A DNA stretch of 37,494 nucleotides from positions 1-37,494 of the forward strand of contig JAUVVL010000003.1 in the NCBI GenBank assembly GCA_030604635.1, read 5' to 3'. Shown here piece after piece: positions 1-11,474 of the stretch. The position numbers and the translations under genes are program-made. The notes under the pieces are model-generated. The model worked only from the letters and a program-made list of their open reading frames with translations, did not search any database and was not told the origin of the DNA. Position 1 is the first letter of the stretch. Each line of letters begins with the position of its first letter. The stretch is from Desulfobacteraceae bacterium (lineage in GTDB: Bacteria; Desulfobacterota; Desulfobacteria; Desulfobacterales; UBA11574).

Positions 1-148
1 ACTCACAGGTAAAATTTGCTATTTTGCTGTTCTTTCTTAACGCTCTCTAATCCACTCAAACAGTGACCCACTTTAAAACCGGATCACCTGAATGCTTGTG
101 GAACACGTTTTTCAAAAAGCTAAATTATTACCATTCTGCAAGTTAAGA

Positions 149-1414
149 TCAAAGCGTTAATATATCATCATATGCTTTTTCGTCGGTAACCGGTCCAAGC
201 ATGGTCAGTGCAAACCGGTTTGCCTGAAGAAGGCTTTCAGCCAGGTCGAGGATGTCGTCCTCTGTAACCGATTCGATTCTATTCGCAACGTCCTGCAAAG
301 GGATATAAGACCCGAAATGGGTCTCATTCTGTGCTGTCCGAACCATCTGGTTGTCGTTATTTTCTGATGCAAGCATAAGGTTGCCTTTTGTGTATTCTTT
401 GGCTTTACGCAGTTCGTTTGGATCGACCCGCGTTTCTTTAAGCTTGCAGATTTCTTTTAGGATCAGCGTTGTGGATTCATAGGCATTTTTTGGATTAACA
501 CCCATATAGACTCCGAACATGCCTGTATCGACATAAGAGGATATAAAAGAATAGACAGAATAAGCAAACCCCCTGCGTTCGCGCACCTCCTGGAACAGCC
601 TTGAACTCATGTTACCACCGAGGATAGTGTTCATAAGCGAATAGGCATAGCGTCGAGGGTCGGTTATTGATATACCCTTTGTTCCCAGACAGACATGAAC
701 CTGTTCCAAATCCCTGTGGTGCAGATTAACCAGGCAGCGTTCGTCGGGCGTAATCCGTTCGGGAAAGCCGTTACCCGGGCGAACGGATTCGAAGACCGGC
801 CCCACAAGATCGACAAAACGTTCGTGCTCCAGGTTGCCTGCAACCGAAATGACAATACGCTCGGGCTGATAAAAGCGGCGAAAAAATCCTTTAATTGTGT
901 TTGCATCAAAACTTGCAACGTTTTCACGAGTGCCGAGAATGGACTGTCCCAAAGAATTTTCACCCCAAAAATTACTTCCTGAAAGGACGTGAACGTATTC
1001 ATCCGGGCTGTCTTCGACCATGCCGATCTCCTGAAGAATAACAGCCCGCTCGTTTTCCACCTCTTTTTCATCGAACACGGAGTTTAAAAATATATCGGAG
1101 AGGATATCGACCATGGTTTCCAGGTGGGTGACCATGACCTTTCCGTGGTAACAGGTATTTTCCGCGCTCGTAAAAGCGTTTGTATGTCCCCCGATGGCGT
1201 CAAACTCCTTGGCAATCTGAAACGCCGTCCGTTTCTCGGTTCCCTTAAAAATCATATGTTCAATAAAATGGGAGAGCCCACTTTCAGCTGATGATTCGTC
1301 ACGGGCACCCACATTTACCCATACGCCCATTGATACGGAATGAACATGGGGCATCTTTGAGGTGACAATCCTGATACCGTTTTTCAGGACGGTTTTATTT
1401 ACGTCCTGATCCAT
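149..1414 (-). CDS. M16 family zinc metallopeptidase (processing-peptidase-like)
   Basis: 421-aa ORF with inverted zinc motif HFIEH ([17 protein letters not shown]) and C-terminal M16 features; start overlaps the end of pnp. Confidence 0.93.
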   Translation of the reverse strand: MDQDVNKTVLKNGIRIVTSKMPHVHSVSMGVWVNVGARDESSAESGLSHFIEHMIFKGTEKRTAFQIAKEFDAIGGHTNAFTSAENTCYHGKVMVTHLETMVDILSDIFLNSVFDEKEVENERAVILQEIGMVEDSPDEYVHVLSGSNFWGENSLGQSILGTRENVASFDANTIKGFFRRFYQPERIVISVAGNLEHERFVDLVGPVFESVRPGNGFPERITPDERCLVNLHHRDLEQVHVCLGTKGISITDPRRYAYSLMNTILGGNMSSRLFQEVRERRGFAYSVYSFISSYVDTGMFGVYMGVNPKNAYESTTLILKEICKLKETRVDPNELRKAKEYTKGNLMLASENNDNQMVRTAQNETHFGSYIPLQDVANRIESVTEDDILDLAESLLQANRFALTMLGPVTDEKAYDDILTL

Positions 1415-3509
1415 TTTCCTTGGCCTCTCTTTCCTCTTCCAGGACAGCCTTGTGGCTCAGGCGGATTTTTCCATCTTTGCTGATTTCAAGAACCTTGACT
1501 TTGATGCGATCGCCTTCCTTTACAATATCTGAGACCTTCGTCACACGGTGCATGGCAAGTTGTGAGATGTGCACAAGACCGTCCGTGCCTGACATTATCT
1601 GGACAAAGGCCCCGAAATCCATGATCTTTACAACAGTCCCTTCGTAAATCTTGCCAACCTCGGGTTCCTTTGTGATTTCATTTATCATCTCTAAAGCAGA
1701 ATCTCCTTCTGCTTTGGAGGTAGCGGCAATTTTGATCAAACCCGAATCATCTATTTCAATTTTCGTATTGGTTTCGCTTTGAATCGATCTGATGATTTTC
1801 CCGCCGGGACCTATAACTTCACGTATCTTGTCGGGATTAATATTGATGGTAATTATTTTGGGCGCATAGGGAGAGATTTTGTCGCGGGGTTCCTTAAGAG
1901 CTTCTATCATCTTGCCAAGGATAAAAAGCCGGCCGACACGGGCCTGTTCAAGAGCCTTTCCCATGATATCTGTGGAAAGTTCATGAATCTTGATATCCAT
2001 CTGAAGCGCTGTTATGCCGTCTTTTGTGCCCGCAACCTTGAAATCCATGTCGCCCGTGTGATCTTCATCACCAAGAATGTCAGACAGGATAACAACATCA
2101 TCTCCTTCCTTTACAAGGCCCATTGCAATGCCTGAAACCGGGGTTTTAATGGGAACCCCCCCGTCCATCAGCGCCAGGATGCCCGAACATACGGTTCCCA
2201 TGGATGAAGAACCGTTAGACTCGAAAACCTCTGATACAAGACGGATGGTATAGTCGAATTCTTCCTTGGGGGGCAGAATCTTTTCTATAGCTCTTGTTGA
2301 CAGCCCGCCATGACCGATATCCCTGCGGCTAGGTCCAACCATGCGCCTTGTTTCTCCCACAGAATAGGGAGGAAAATTATAGTGGAGCATAAATGGCCTG
2401 TATTCTTCTCCAAGCAACGTTTCAACCCGCTGTTCATCATGGCCCGAACCAAGGGTCAACACACCGAGTACCTGGGTTTCTCCCCGTGTAAAGAGGGCGC
2501 TGCCGTGTGTTCTGGGCAATATACCGGCCTCACAGGTAATGGGTCTTATCTCATCAAATTTTCTGTTATCGATACGGCGCCCTTCTCTCAAGACAAGATC
2601 TCGGCTGATTTTTTTCAGTATATCATTAAATATATCGAATACTTCGCCCTTGCGATCAGCATAATTTTCCCCGAGTTTTTCGATTATATCCGATTTGACG
2701 GCGCGAAGTGCTGCCGTGCGTTTACTTTTTCCGGGCGTAAGCATGGCTTCGGATATCAGCGAATATGCTTCGGATTCAATTTTTCTGACCAGTTCTTCAT
2801 CCCTTTCGGGCGGTACAAAGGGCCGTTTCGGCACTCCATTGATCTCTTTGAGTTTTATTTGCAGATCTATGACCGGCTGCATGGCCTGATGGCCGAAAAA
2901 GATGGCTTCAAGCATATCGGCTTCACTGACAATGTTGCCGCCGCCTTCTACCATGACGACACCGGTTTTTGAGCCGGCAACAATGATGTTGATGTCAGAA
3001 CTTTCGTATTCGTCGATTGTAGGATTGATTTTCAATTGACCGTCTATCCTGCCGACACGAACACATGCAATGGGTCCGGCAAACGGAATGTCTGATATTT
3101 CAAGAGCAGCAGACGCTCCTATCATTGCCAGGATATCAGGGTCATTTTCTTGGTCCATGGAGAGTACTGTTGCAATAACCTGAGTTTCGCAGCGATACTT
3201 TTTAGGGAAAAGCGGCCTGATGGGGCGGTCGATGAGGCGGGCGGTTAAGGTTTCCTTTTCAGAAGGTCTCCCGATTTCACGCCTAAAATAATTACCCGGT
3301 ATGCGGCCCGCTGCATAAATTTTTTCCTGATATTCAACAGTAAGCGGCAGAAAATCTGCCATACGCTCTTCATGAGAAGATACAACGGCAACCAGTACAA
3401 TGGTGTCTCCATATTGAACCATAACCGAACCGGATGCCTGCTTGGCAATTTTACCGGTCTTGATACTCAGGGTTTTCCCCCCGATTTCTGTTTTAAGTAA
3501 AGTTTCCAT
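1395..3509 (-). CDS. pnp: polyribonucleotide nucleotidyltransferase (PNPase)
   Basis: Two RNase PH domains, KH ([16 protein letters not shown]) and S1 ([20 protein letters not shown]) motifs. Start trimmed from 3569 to [11 protein letters not shown], preceded by AGGAG. Confidence 0.97.
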   Translation of the reverse strand: METLLKTEIGGKTLSIKTGKIAKQASGSVMVQYGDTIVLVAVVSSHEERMADFLPLTVEYQEKIYAAGRIPGNYFRREIGRPSEKETLTARLIDRPIRPLFPKKYRCETQVIATVLSMDQENDPDILAMIGASAALEISDIPFAGPIACVRVGRIDGQLKINPTIDEYESSDINIIVAGSKTGVVMVEGGGNIVSEADMLEAIFFGHQAMQPVIDLQIKLKEINGVPKRPFVPPERDEELVRKIESEAYSLISEAMLTPGKSKRTAALRAVKSDIIEKLGENYADRKGEVFDIFNDILKKISRDLVLREGRRIDNRKFDEIRPITCEAGILPRTHGSALFTRGETQVLGVLTLGSGHDEQRVETLLGEEYRPFMLHYNFPPYSVGETRRMVGPSRRDIGHGGLSTRAIEKILPPKEEFDYTIRLVSEVFESNGSSSMGTVCSGILALMDGGVPIKTPVSGIAMGLVKEGDDVVILSDILGDEDHTGDMDFKVAGTKDGITALQMDIKIHELSTDIMGKALEQARVGRLFILGKMIEALKEPRDKISPYAPKIITININPDKIREVIGPGGKIIRSIQSETNTKIEIDDSGLIKIAATSKAEGDSALEMINEITKEPEVGKIYEGTVVKIMDFGAFVQIMSGTDGLVHISQLAMHRVTKVSDIVKEGDRIKVKVLEISKDGKIRLSHKAVLEEEREAKENGSGRK

Positions 3510-3583
3510 ATATGCTCCTAAAAGTAGAGTAACTTCAGAACTGCAACTGCCCTCCAGGCATCTGAGCATGCAAAGTTTGTCAT

Positions 3584-3853
3584 CTATTTTCTCAGTCCCA
3601 GGGCTTCGATGATTTTTCTGTATCGTTTTACATCTTTGTTTTTCAAGTAGTTTAAGAGCCTGCGCCGTCTACCGACTAAAATCAGCAAACCCCTTCTGGA
3701 GTGGTGATCCTTTTTATGAACCTTTAAGTGTTCAGTGAGATAAGAAATACGATGAGTCAGAAGTCCGGCCTGCACTTCGGGTGAACCGGTATCGTCTTCG
3801 TGCCGCTGAAACCGATCAATCAACCCTTTTTTGTCCTCCGCTGTTAAAATCAA
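3584..3853 (-). CDS. rpsO: 30S ribosomal protein S15
   Basis: [35 protein letters not shown]...; likely TTG start at 3853 with GAGGAGG upstream gives 89 aa; the 116-aa ORF is over-extended. Confidence 0.95.
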   Translation of the reverse strand: MILTAEDKKGLIDRFQRHEDDTGSPEVQAGLLTHRISYLTEHLKVHKKDHHSRRGLLILVGRRRRLLNYLKNKDVKRYRKIIEALGLRK

Positions 3854-3890
3854 TTTTTTTGCCTCCTCTTGTTGAAATAAAAAATAATAT

Positions 3891-3970
3891 TGATGAACTC
3901 GTAAAAAGTCTTTTGAGAGCGCCAAAATGCTCACCCAGGTGAGTAAAATAGACTTTTTACGAAACCATCA
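3891..3970. repeat. 80-bp TGATGG...-family palindromic element between truB and rpsO
   Basis: TGATGAACTCGTAAAAAGTC (3891-3910) versus reverse complement of GACTTTTTACGAAACCATCA (3951-3970), 17/20 matches. Confidence 0.75.
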
Positions 3971-4879
3971 ATTGTCGAATACACAACAATAACCATACCT
4001 GTTGCTCTCTTTTGTATACTTTAATACGGCAACAAGATCGTTATTTGTATTAACAATCTTGATAAAGCCTTGCGGGCTTCCTATCTGTCCGGGAACAAAA
4101 TCCTTTTTTGTTATGATATTGCCATGCATTATTTTTTCAGCCAGAACTTCATCGGCAATATGTTCGGGCAGATCCTGCAAGGCGTTTGCCATGCTTATCA
4201 GCCGATCAGACAATTTTTCAGATCGAGCCAGTTCTTCGAGATCCGACAATGTTACAGCCTCCGTAATTGAAAACCCGCTGCTTTCGATCCTCCTGAGTTC
4301 CTTAAGGTGCCCCCCGCACCCGAGAGATGCGCCGATGTCTGCACAGAGTGTTCTTATATATGTACCAGCAGAGCAGGAGACGATAAAACGTATTAGCGGC
4401 AGATTAATCTCAAGTATTTCAATATGTGAAATTGAGACACGTCTTGCCGGTTTCTGAACGGGCTTGCCGCTGCGCGCAAGCTTGTAAAGGGGAAGCCCCT
4501 TACATTTCAATGCCGAATAAACCGGCGGAAGTTGCTCAATCGTTCCTTCAAACCGTTTTAATACGGATCGTATCGTTATATCAGAAAATTCTATTGCATC
4601 ACACGTGGACGTAACGGTTCCGGTTGAATCCTGTGTGTCTGTCTCAACGCCCAGCTGAAGGACAGCCTGGTATTTTTTGTTACCGTGCAGGAAAAACCTG
4701 GCAAGCTTTGTTGCACGGTTGATACAGCACACCAGGACACCCGTTGCAAAAGGATCAAGTGTGCCGGTGTGCCCCGCCTTTCTTGCTCCAAGCAGTTTCT
4801 TTACACGGGCCACCACTTTAGCGGAGGTTATATCTACGGGCTTGTCAACAACTAAAAGTCCGCTTAATTCATGCTGCAT
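3968..4879 (-). CDS. truB: tRNA pseudouridine(55) synthase
   Basis: GLLVVDKPVDITSAKVVARVKKLLGARKAGHTGTLDPFATGVL motif. Confidence 0.96.
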   Translation of the reverse strand: MQHELSGLLVVDKPVDITSAKVVARVKKLLGARKAGHTGTLDPFATGVLVCCINRATKLARFFLHGNKKYQAVLQLGVETDTQDSTGTVTSTCDAIEFSDITIRSVLKRFEGTIEQLPPVYSALKCKGLPLYKLARSGKPVQKPARRVSISHIEILEINLPLIRFIVSCSAGTYIRTLCADIGASLGCGGHLKELRRIESSGFSITEAVTLSDLEELARSEKLSDRLISMANALQDLPEHIADEVLAEKIMHGNIITKKDFVPGQIGSPQGFIKIVNTNNDLVAVLKYTKESNRYGYCCVFDN

Positions 4880-4985
4880 ATATCTGGATTACATTTTTTG
4901 TAACAGTTTAGTTCTTTGAAACAAATCGATTTCAAAATAAATTTAATTATACCTGAAGCGGAAATAATTTTAAAAAGCTAAAATG

Positions 4986-5954
4986 TTACCATTTTTCAGC
5001 AAGGTTAATAATTTGTGATTTTATGTTAGAAAGCGTCGATTCAATACTGAATCCGGCGGCACTGGAGTGGCCGCCTCCGCCAAACGAAGATGCGATTGTA
5101 GCCACATCAACTGATCCATCGGAACGGAGGCTGACATGAAACTTGTTAAAATCTTTTGATTTTCCTTTACCGTTCTGGTGTTCCTGTATTAGCGCTGCGA
5201 CTTTAACATCCTCTATACGTTTTGCGTAATTGATAAGGCCGTCTACGTCTTCAGGCTGCGTATTTGTTTCATCAAACATATCTTGAGTAAGTGTCATAAT
5301 TGACAGTTTGCCGTTAGATGAGATTTCAATAGAGTCAAGGGCCAGATTTAGGAGCTTTATTCGACCCAGAGAGTATGTTCCATATACATGCTTGGCAATA
5401 CTGTAAGGATCGACACCCAGTTCCACCATTTCTTGACAGATTGCAAAAGCAGCCCTGTTTGTATTTGAAAAGCGCAACGAACCTGTATCTGTCAGAATCC
5501 CCGTATATATTGAAGTGGCAATGGCCTTGTCAATGGGGACGTCCATCTGTTTTATCAGACGGTATATGATTTCCGCTGTGGCACATGCGGACGTATCTAT
5601 AAGTTGAAAATGACCAAAACGGGTATTGGTAATATGGTGGTCAATGTTGATAATGACCGGTATCTGTCTTACGGCCGAAACAGCCTTCCCGATCCGCTCC
5701 AAGTCAGCGCAATCAAGCATAACGGCAATGTCGTAACCTGCACTGTTAATGTGCCGCACAATACGATTGACCGATGGCAGAAAACGGTACACAGCAGGAA
5801 TGGGACTTTCATTGTATAAGGTTGTTTTTTTATTCAATGCATCAAGAGAAAGTCCCATGGCGATCAGTGATCCAATCGCATCCCCGTCCGGCTTGGCATG
5901 ACTAGCAACTAAAACATGGGTACTATTTTTCAAATGACGTATTATTTGATCCAT
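4986..5954 (-). CDS. nrnA: DHH/DHHA1 phosphoesterase, NrnA-like (oligoribonuclease / pAp phosphatase)
   Basis: HAKPDGDAIGS, DCADLERIG, NIDHHITNTRFG and GGGGHSSAAGF motifs; position between rbfA and truB. Confidence 0.9.
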   Translation of the reverse strand: MDQIIRHLKNSTHVLVASHAKPDGDAIGSLIAMGLSLDALNKKTTLYNESPIPAVYRFLPSVNRIVRHINSAGYDIAVMLDCADLERIGKAVSAVRQIPVIINIDHHITNTRFGHFQLIDTSACATAEIIYRLIKQMDVPIDKAIATSIYTGILTDTGSLRFSNTNRAAFAICQEMVELGVDPYSIAKHVYGTYSLGRIKLLNLALDSIEISSNGKLSIMTLTQDMFDETNTQPEDVDGLINYAKRIEDVKVAALIQEHQNGKGKSKDFNKFHVSLRSDGSVDVATIASSFGGGGHSSAAGFSIESTLSNIKSQIINLAEKW

Positions 5955-6300
5955 TATCTGTTTTTATAGCCTTCAGAACTTTGCTTATGTGTGATCCGTA
6001 GTCAAAAGATTCATCGTATAAAAATTTAAGATCCGGCATATAACGCAAACCGAGCTGACGGGCAAGTGTACGTTTTACATACCCAAGAGCGCTTTTGAAA
6101 CCTTCAACAGCCTCTTCCATGTTTTTTTTGCCACCAGATGTAGTGAAGTATATCCGCGCAATTCTTAAGTCCCGGGATACCTTTACACTCGTAATGGTAG
6201 CCGTTTCAAGACGAGGATCTTTAATTCTTTTCTGCAATATATCCGACAGCACTTTTTGGATATGGCCGCCAACTCTGTCAGATCGTGCAAATGGTTTCAT
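5923..6300 (-). CDS. rbfA: 30S ribosome-binding factor RbfA
   Basis: RVGGHIQKVLSDILQKRIKDPRLETATITSVKVSRDLRIARIYFT; operon context. Confidence 0.94.
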   Translation of the reverse strand: MKPFARSDRVGGHIQKVLSDILQKRIKDPRLETATITSVKVSRDLRIARIYFTTSGGKKNMEEAVEGFKSALGYVKRTLARQLGLRYMPDLKFLYDESFDYGSHISKVLKAIKTDNGSNNTSFEK

Positions 6301-6584
6301 AGATTGATAATTTCCATCTCACTGTCGATGATTTCGGCCAGTCCCAACTCGTCTGCCAGATTGAAAATCTTATCTATTTTAGAATTTATCACCGCCCGAT
6401 CGTTGCCGACCAGGGCAAACCCTATCATTGCCCTTTGATGGATATCGTTTGATCCGACCTCTGCAACCGAAACATTAAAATTGTTGCGCAACCGGTTGAT
6501 GATCGATTTTACAATCTTCCTCTTGCCTTTTAATGAACGGCATTCATGCAACCTGAATGTGATAATTCCTAAACCCGCAACCAT
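6297..6584 (-). CDS. DUF503 family protein (YlxP-like)
   Basis: 95 aa, LHECRSLKGKRKIVKSIINRLRNNFNVSVAEV; 4-nt overlap with rbfA. Confidence 0.88.
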   Translation of the reverse strand: MVAGLGIITFRLHECRSLKGKRKIVKSIINRLRNNFNVSVAEVGSNDIHQRAMIGFALVGNDRAVINSKIDKIFNLADELGLAEIIDSEMEIINL

Positions 6585-6740
6585 AATCGCTTCAACGTTT
6601 GTTATTTATACTTTAAACTGACTTATTCGGAGCTCACTTTAGCCCCGCCTGCCATAGCCACTTACCCGCTCATTGCTTAAGACAGCCAAAGAGTTAAAAG
6701 CAGACAGGCATTGGCGGGCAGGTTCACTTCAAACTTTACT

Positions 6741-9446
6741 TTACTCTTCAAGCTCAGGCTTGATCTCTTCCAGATAGTAGCATTCTATTATATCACCAAC
6801 CTTGAGGTCATTGTAATTTTCAACGCCGACTCCGCATTCATAACCGCTTTGGACTTCTTTGATGTCGTCTTTGAAACGACGAAGGGAAGAAATCTTACCG
6901 TCATAACAGACAACCCAATCCCTGAGAACCCGTGCAAGCTGTCCACGTTCCATTTTCCCTTCGGTCACATAACAACCTGCGACGGCGCCTACTTTGGGAA
7001 TGTGGAACACTTCGCGGATCTCAGCTCTGCCCAGGATCCGTTCTTCAAAAGTAGACGACATCATGCCGACAATGGCATCTTTGACGTCTTTGATAACATT
7101 GTAAATGACATTATAAAAACGTATGTCCACGTTTTCTTCACCGGCAAGAGCCTGAACTTTAGAACTGGGACGGATGCTAAAGCATATAATTATGGCATCG
7201 GAAACGGCGGCCAGGGAGATGTCCGATTCGGTCAGGGTCCCGGTAGCTGAATGGACCACATTGATTCTGACTTCTTCGTTGGAAAGTTTTGTCAGAGAAT
7301 CCACAAGGGCTTCGATAGAACCATGAACATCGGCCTTTATTATGAGGTTCAGATCCTTAACCTCGCCTTCCTGCATCTGCTCATAAAGTTTTTCAAGGCT
7401 TAATCTGCTGGTTTTGCCCAGTTCTTTTGACCGATGTTTCTGGATCCGATGAGCACTGACCTGCTTGGCGTTTTTTTCGTCCGACAGCGCAATCAACTCA
7501 TCTCCGGCATTGGGAACACCGGAAAGACCGATGATTTCCACCGGAATTGAAGGACCGGCCGACTTTACCTGTTTCCCCCTGTCGTTCAGTAAGACACGTA
7601 CTTTGCCGTAGTGTACGCCACAGACCACAGGTTCATGAGTTTTAAGGGTGCCTTGCTGCACAAGAACTGTGGCAACAGCACCTCTGCCCGAGTCCAACTT
7701 GGCTTCAACCACGTAACCCTTGGCAAGCCTTTCCGGATCGGCTTTGAGTTCCAATATTTCGGTCTGAAGGAGTATCATTTCTAGCAGATCATCAATTCCC
7801 TGATTCTCTTTTGCAGAAACCATAACAAAGATGGTGTCGCCGCCCCAATCCTCAGGCACAAGTCCTGCATCAGCAAGTTCGCGTTGAACACGCTCAGGTT
7901 CAGCATTTGCTTTGTCGATTTTGTTAATTGCAACAATGACCGGAACGTCTGCGGCTTTGGCGTGGTTGATCGCTTCGATAGTCTGCGGCATGACACCGTC
8001 ATCGGCAGCAACAACCAGGATGACCAAATCCGTAACCTTGGCGCCGCGGGCACGCATTTCAGTAAAAGCTTCATGTCCAGGGGTATCCAGAAAGACAATC
8101 TGGCCTTTATCTGTGGAAACATGATAGGCGCCGATGTGTTGCGTGATTCCTCCGGCTTCATTTTCTGTGACTTTGGTTTTTCGTATTACATCAAGAAGAG
8201 ATGTTTTACCGTGATCCACATGCCCCATAACGGTAACCACCGGGGGCCTTTGGATGAGCTTTTTCGGGTCATCCTTTTCTACCTTTAAAACAACTGCTTC
8301 CTCAAAAGAGGCTTTTTCCAGTTCATACTCGAATTCTGCGGCAACAAGAGCGGCAGTGTCAAAGTCTATGGTCTGATTAACAGTCACCATAACACCTAAA
8401 TCCATTAGCTTTTTGATCATGTCACCGGCTTTTATTCCCATACGCTTTGCCAGATCAGACAGGGCAATGGTGTCATCGATTTTTACTCTACGTTTGATGG
8501 CTTTAGGTGTTGTTATCAGGGTTTTTTGTTTAACGACTTTCTTATCCCTAGCAGCCTTTCGGCCTTTACGGCCCGAATACCCCTTGGTATAAAGGTCTGC
8601 CCCCTCAACAACTTCTTTTTTGCGGAAGGAAATTTTCTTTTTGAAAAACTTTTTATCCCTGACGCCTTCGTCGTACTTTTTTACCCATTTCTTTTTCTTT
8701 TTATCTTTTACCAGCAAATCTTTCTGCGGCACTCTGTTTTCAGAAACAGCTTTCTTTGACGCGGGAACTTTGGCGACTTTTGCTTTTGGTTTTTTAAACC
8801 GATCTTTTTTGACCTCGGGTGTTTTCTCTTCAGTAGGAGGCTTTACCGGCAGCTTTATAATCTTTGCCGGAGTATCTTTTTTTACTTTCTTGGCTACTTT
8901 TTTAGGTTTTAATTTCTTTAACTCAGCAGGTTTCTTAAGTTTTGATACAACCGGCCTCTTGGGTTTATGTTTCTCTTTAAGAACGGATTGGTTAACACCA
9001 CCATCGGGCGTATCGACTTTCTCAGGCGCTTCTTTCTCTACAGCCATTTCTTCCTTTTTCTTAACGGTTTTATCCTCGATTTTATCTTTCTTTTGCAGTT
9101 CTTCTGGTTCTTTTTTTGCGAGGAGTTCTTTGTCTTTGGGAGATGGTTGCTCAGCAGCTTCAACCTTTTCAGGATACTTTTCCGGTTCAGAAGTCGCCTC
9201 TGCCTCAACAGGTTCTTGCTGCACACATTTTTTACGTCTGCGGATAACAGTCGACTTTACGCGCGTTTCCTCGACATCTTCCGCTAGTGAGCCAAAAAGA
9301 TTTGTTTTGATCATGGCTACTGCTTCATCATCCAGAGAACTCATATGGCTTTTTACGGAAATATCCATCTCCCGTAATCTGTCGAGCATCGCCTTGTTTG
9401 TCATGTTAAGATTCCTGGCAAGTTCATATACTCTGATATTTACCAT
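6741..9446 (-). CDS. infB: translation initiation factor IF-2
   Basis: [33 protein letters not shown] and NKIDKANA motifs; long Lys/Glu/Pro-rich N-terminal linker. Confidence 0.97.
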   Translation of the reverse strand: MVNIRVYELARNLNMTNKAMLDRLREMDISVKSHMSSLDDEAVAMIKTNLFGSLAEDVEETRVKSTVIRRRKKCVQQEPVEAEATSEPEKYPEKVEAAEQPSPKDKELLAKKEPEELQKKDKIEDKTVKKKEEMAVEKEAPEKVDTPDGGVNQSVLKEKHKPKRPVVSKLKKPAELKKLKPKKVAKKVKKDTPAKIIKLPVKPPTEEKTPEVKKDRFKKPKAKVAKVPASKKAVSENRVPQKDLLVKDKKKKKWVKKYDEGVRDKKFFKKKISFRKKEVVEGADLYTKGYSGRKGRKAARDKKVVKQKTLITTPKAIKRRVKIDDTIALSDLAKRMGIKAGDMIKKLMDLGVMVTVNQTIDFDTAALVAAEFEYELEKASFEEAVVLKVEKDDPKKLIQRPPVVTVMGHVDHGKTSLLDVIRKTKVTENEAGGITQHIGAYHVSTDKGQIVFLDTPGHEAFTEMRARGAKVTDLVILVVAADDGVMPQTIEAINHAKAADVPVIVAINKIDKANAEPERVQRELADAGLVPEDWGGDTIFVMVSAKENQGIDDLLEMILLQTEILELKADPERLAKGYVVEAKLDSGRGAVATVLVQQGTLKTHEPVVCGVHYGKVRVLLNDRGKQVKSAGPSIPVEIIGLSGVPNAGDELIALSDEKNAKQVSAHRIQKHRSKELGKTSRLSLEKLYEQMQEGEVKDLNLIIKADVHGSIEALVDSLTKLSNEEVRINVVHSATGTLTESDISLAAVSDAIIICFSIRPSSKVQALAGEENVDIRFYNVIYNVIKDVKDAIVGMMSSTFEERILGRAEIREVFHIPKVGAVAGCYVTEGKMERGQLARVLRDWVVCYDGKISSLRRFKDDIKEVQSGYECGVGVENYNDLKVGDIIECYYLEEIKPELEE

Positions 9447-9678
9447 CCATCCCCCTTAAGTTTGGTTGCTTTGCGACTTTTACATATGTGGCCCCCCCCC
9501 ACATTCTATAGATCCAACTTCTAATCCGGATAAACCGGAAAACTCGAAGCACGAAATTCGAAACAAATCCTAAATACAAATTTCATTATTAAGCGCCTAA
9601 AGTGCTTGCTCGTCGTCTGTTGATACATTGTCTGATGAATGAAGCCTGCCCGGACAACTAAGGCGAGCATAATAAAGT

Positions 9679-9870
9679 GGACATGTCTTCTCAGATTGCC
9701 CTCGGCAGGCGCATCCGTGCGGGATGGTTCTAAGGCTCACTACGGGCGTCCCGTGAACTCGGCCCCGCTTTCAGCGGTGGCTCAGACAGCACGGGACGCT
9801 GTCCTGCGTTTCGCCAAGAACCATCACCGTCCGGCTGCAATTTGCCTCGGGCAACCCGCTCCATGTCTAA
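9679..9870. repeat. Long imperfect palindromic element between nusA and infB
   Basis: Outer arms GGACATGTC...ATTGCCCTCGGCA...GATGGTTCTAAGGC versus reverse complement of GCCAAGAACCATC...TGCCTCGGGCAA...CCATGTCT; inner pair GCGTCCCGTG/CACGGGACGC. Confidence 0.65.
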
Positions 9871-11249
9871 ATCAAAACGCTTGGATTAGTATCTTCACCA
9901 TCACCTATATCTTCTTCAGAGACTTCCTGAACATCCGAGACGGCTGAAATCTCATCGCCCTTTGCCCCATCATCCGGCAAAACTTCTTTAGATGTTTTAT
10001 CGACTTTGTCCAGTTTTGCCGCATAATTTTTTGCGGTTTCGATCAGTTTCGTGGCTTTTCCCTCGGCAATACCTCTGATCTTAATTAGATCTTCAATGGA
10101 AGCTTTGCTAAGTTCCCCAACAGAAAAGAAGCCCTTTTCATACAATGCATCAGCAAGACTAATACCAATACCGGGCAATGCCACCAGAGAATCGTAGCCT
10201 TCTTGCATGGCCTCGCTGTATCGTGCTTCACTGATAACATCAAGATGCCATTTGGTCAGTTTTGAGGCCAGCCGCACATTCTGCCCTTTTTTCCCGATCG
10301 CTATTGAAAGAAATTCATCAGGGACAATAACTTCCATGGAATTGTTCTCTTCATCAATAATAACCCTGGATATTTCAGCAGGCGCCAGTGCATTGCACAC
10401 AAATTTTGCAGGGTCAATATGCCAGGGTATAATATCTATTTTTTCACCCCTCAGTTCCTGCACAACGTTCTGTACACGGCTGCCTTTCATTCCCACGCAG
10501 GCGCCAACCGGGTCTATATCGGAATCGTTTGAGGTTACGGCAAATTTCGACCGGATTCCGGACTCACGGGCCGCGCCCATAATAGTAACGATACCTTCGC
10601 TGATTTCGGGCACTTCTGTTTTGAAAAGATTGATCAGAAAGTTAGGATGCGTTCTCGAAAGAACAATCTGAGGACCGCGTGTGTCATAAAGTACATCGAT
10701 TATATATGCTCTGATACGATCACCACGTCGATAGGTTTCCTTTGGAATTTGCTCTCGAGTCGGAAGGATACCTTCTGTGTGTCCCAGATTAACAATAATG
10801 TCATTGCGGTCCAAACGCTGAACAATTCCGTTTATGATTTCGCCTTTCCGGGCAATAAAGCTGGAATAAACCGCATCCCTTTCAGCATCCTTCATTTTCT
10901 GGATAATGACCTGTTTGGCCGACTGGGCAGCTATGCGACCGAAAGTGGAAGTATCCATTTTTGTGCCGAGGCTGTCGCCGACTTCGCATTCCGGATCTAG
11001 TTTACGCCCCTCTTCAAGACTGATTTGAATGTCAGGCTCTGTAACCTCTTCGGTTACATCTTTAAACTGGAAAACCTCGATCTCACCGGATTCTTCATTG
11101 TATTGAACCTCAATATCGACCTTGGTCCCGAACTTTTTTCTGGCAGCAGATCCCATAGCCTCCTCAAGAGCCTTGATAAGGACCTTGCGGTCAATACCCT
11201 TGTCTCGACTAACCTGTTCAACGACACGTTTTATATCGGTTATAAGCAT
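9867..11249 (-). CDS. nusA: transcription termination/antitermination factor NusA
   Basis: S1 and KH domains (VGACVGMKGSRVQNVVQELRGEKIDIIPW; IAIGKKGQNVRLASKLT) plus C-terminal HhH region. Confidence 0.96.
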   Translation of the reverse strand: MLITDIKRVVEQVSRDKGIDRKVLIKALEEAMGSAARKKFGTKVDIEVQYNEESGEIEVFQFKDVTEEVTEPDIQISLEEGRKLDPECEVGDSLGTKMDTSTFGRIAAQSAKQVIIQKMKDAERDAVYSSFIARKGEIINGIVQRLDRNDIIVNLGHTEGILPTREQIPKETYRRGDRIRAYIIDVLYDTRGPQIVLSRTHPNFLINLFKTEVPEISEGIVTIMGAARESGIRSKFAVTSNDSDIDPVGACVGMKGSRVQNVVQELRGEKIDIIPWHIDPAKFVCNALAPAEISRVIIDEENNSMEVIVPDEFLSIAIGKKGQNVRLASKLTKWHLDVISEARYSEAMQEGYDSLVALPGIGISLADALYEKGFFSVGELSKASIEDLIKIRGIAEGKATKLIETAKNYAAKLDKVDKTSKEVLPDDGAKGDEISAVSDVQEVSEEDIGDGEDTNPSVLI

Positions 11250-11268
11250 CTGTTTTCTCCGTTATAAT

Positions 11269-11430
11269 TCGAGACCTTTGCAAAACGCCCCCTTTTGCCT
11301 CCCGCCGTTGGCGGGATGTCAGGCTCAAATTTTAATCCTCAAAATACTCAATGTATTCCTGTGGTTAAAATTTTCGCCTTCCTTTAACTTGAATCCCGCT
11401 TTAGCGGGAAGCATTTTTCAAAGGTCTCAA
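11269..11430. repeat. MITE-like element with about 20-bp TIRs (TCGAGACCTTTGCAAAACGC / TTGAGACCTTTGAAAAATGC)
   Basis: 17/20 matches between left arm (11269-11288) and reverse complement of right arm (11411-11430); lies in the rimP-nusA spacer. Confidence 0.7.
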
Positions 11431-11474
11431 TTCATTTCCACCCATAAATGGCGCTCTGATTTATGAAATTCGGG

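Noticed and set aside
664-1071. 135-aa minus-strand ORF inside the M16 peptidase
   Set aside because: Alternate frame of a confidently identified gene, no domain signal.
3891-3970. Palindromic spacer considered as CRISPR repeat or simple terminator
   Set aside because: No regularly spaced repeat-spacer array; the same termini recur elsewhere with variable interiors, fitting a dispersed repeat better.
8620-9459. 279-aa plus-strand ORF
   Set aside because: Antisense to the Lys-rich infB linker; Phe/Ser-rich composition is the complement of AAA/GAA-rich codons, not a real protein.
9639-9947. 102-aa plus-strand ORF between infB and nusA
   Set aside because: Covers the palindromic spacer element and runs antisense into nusA; no protein-like features.
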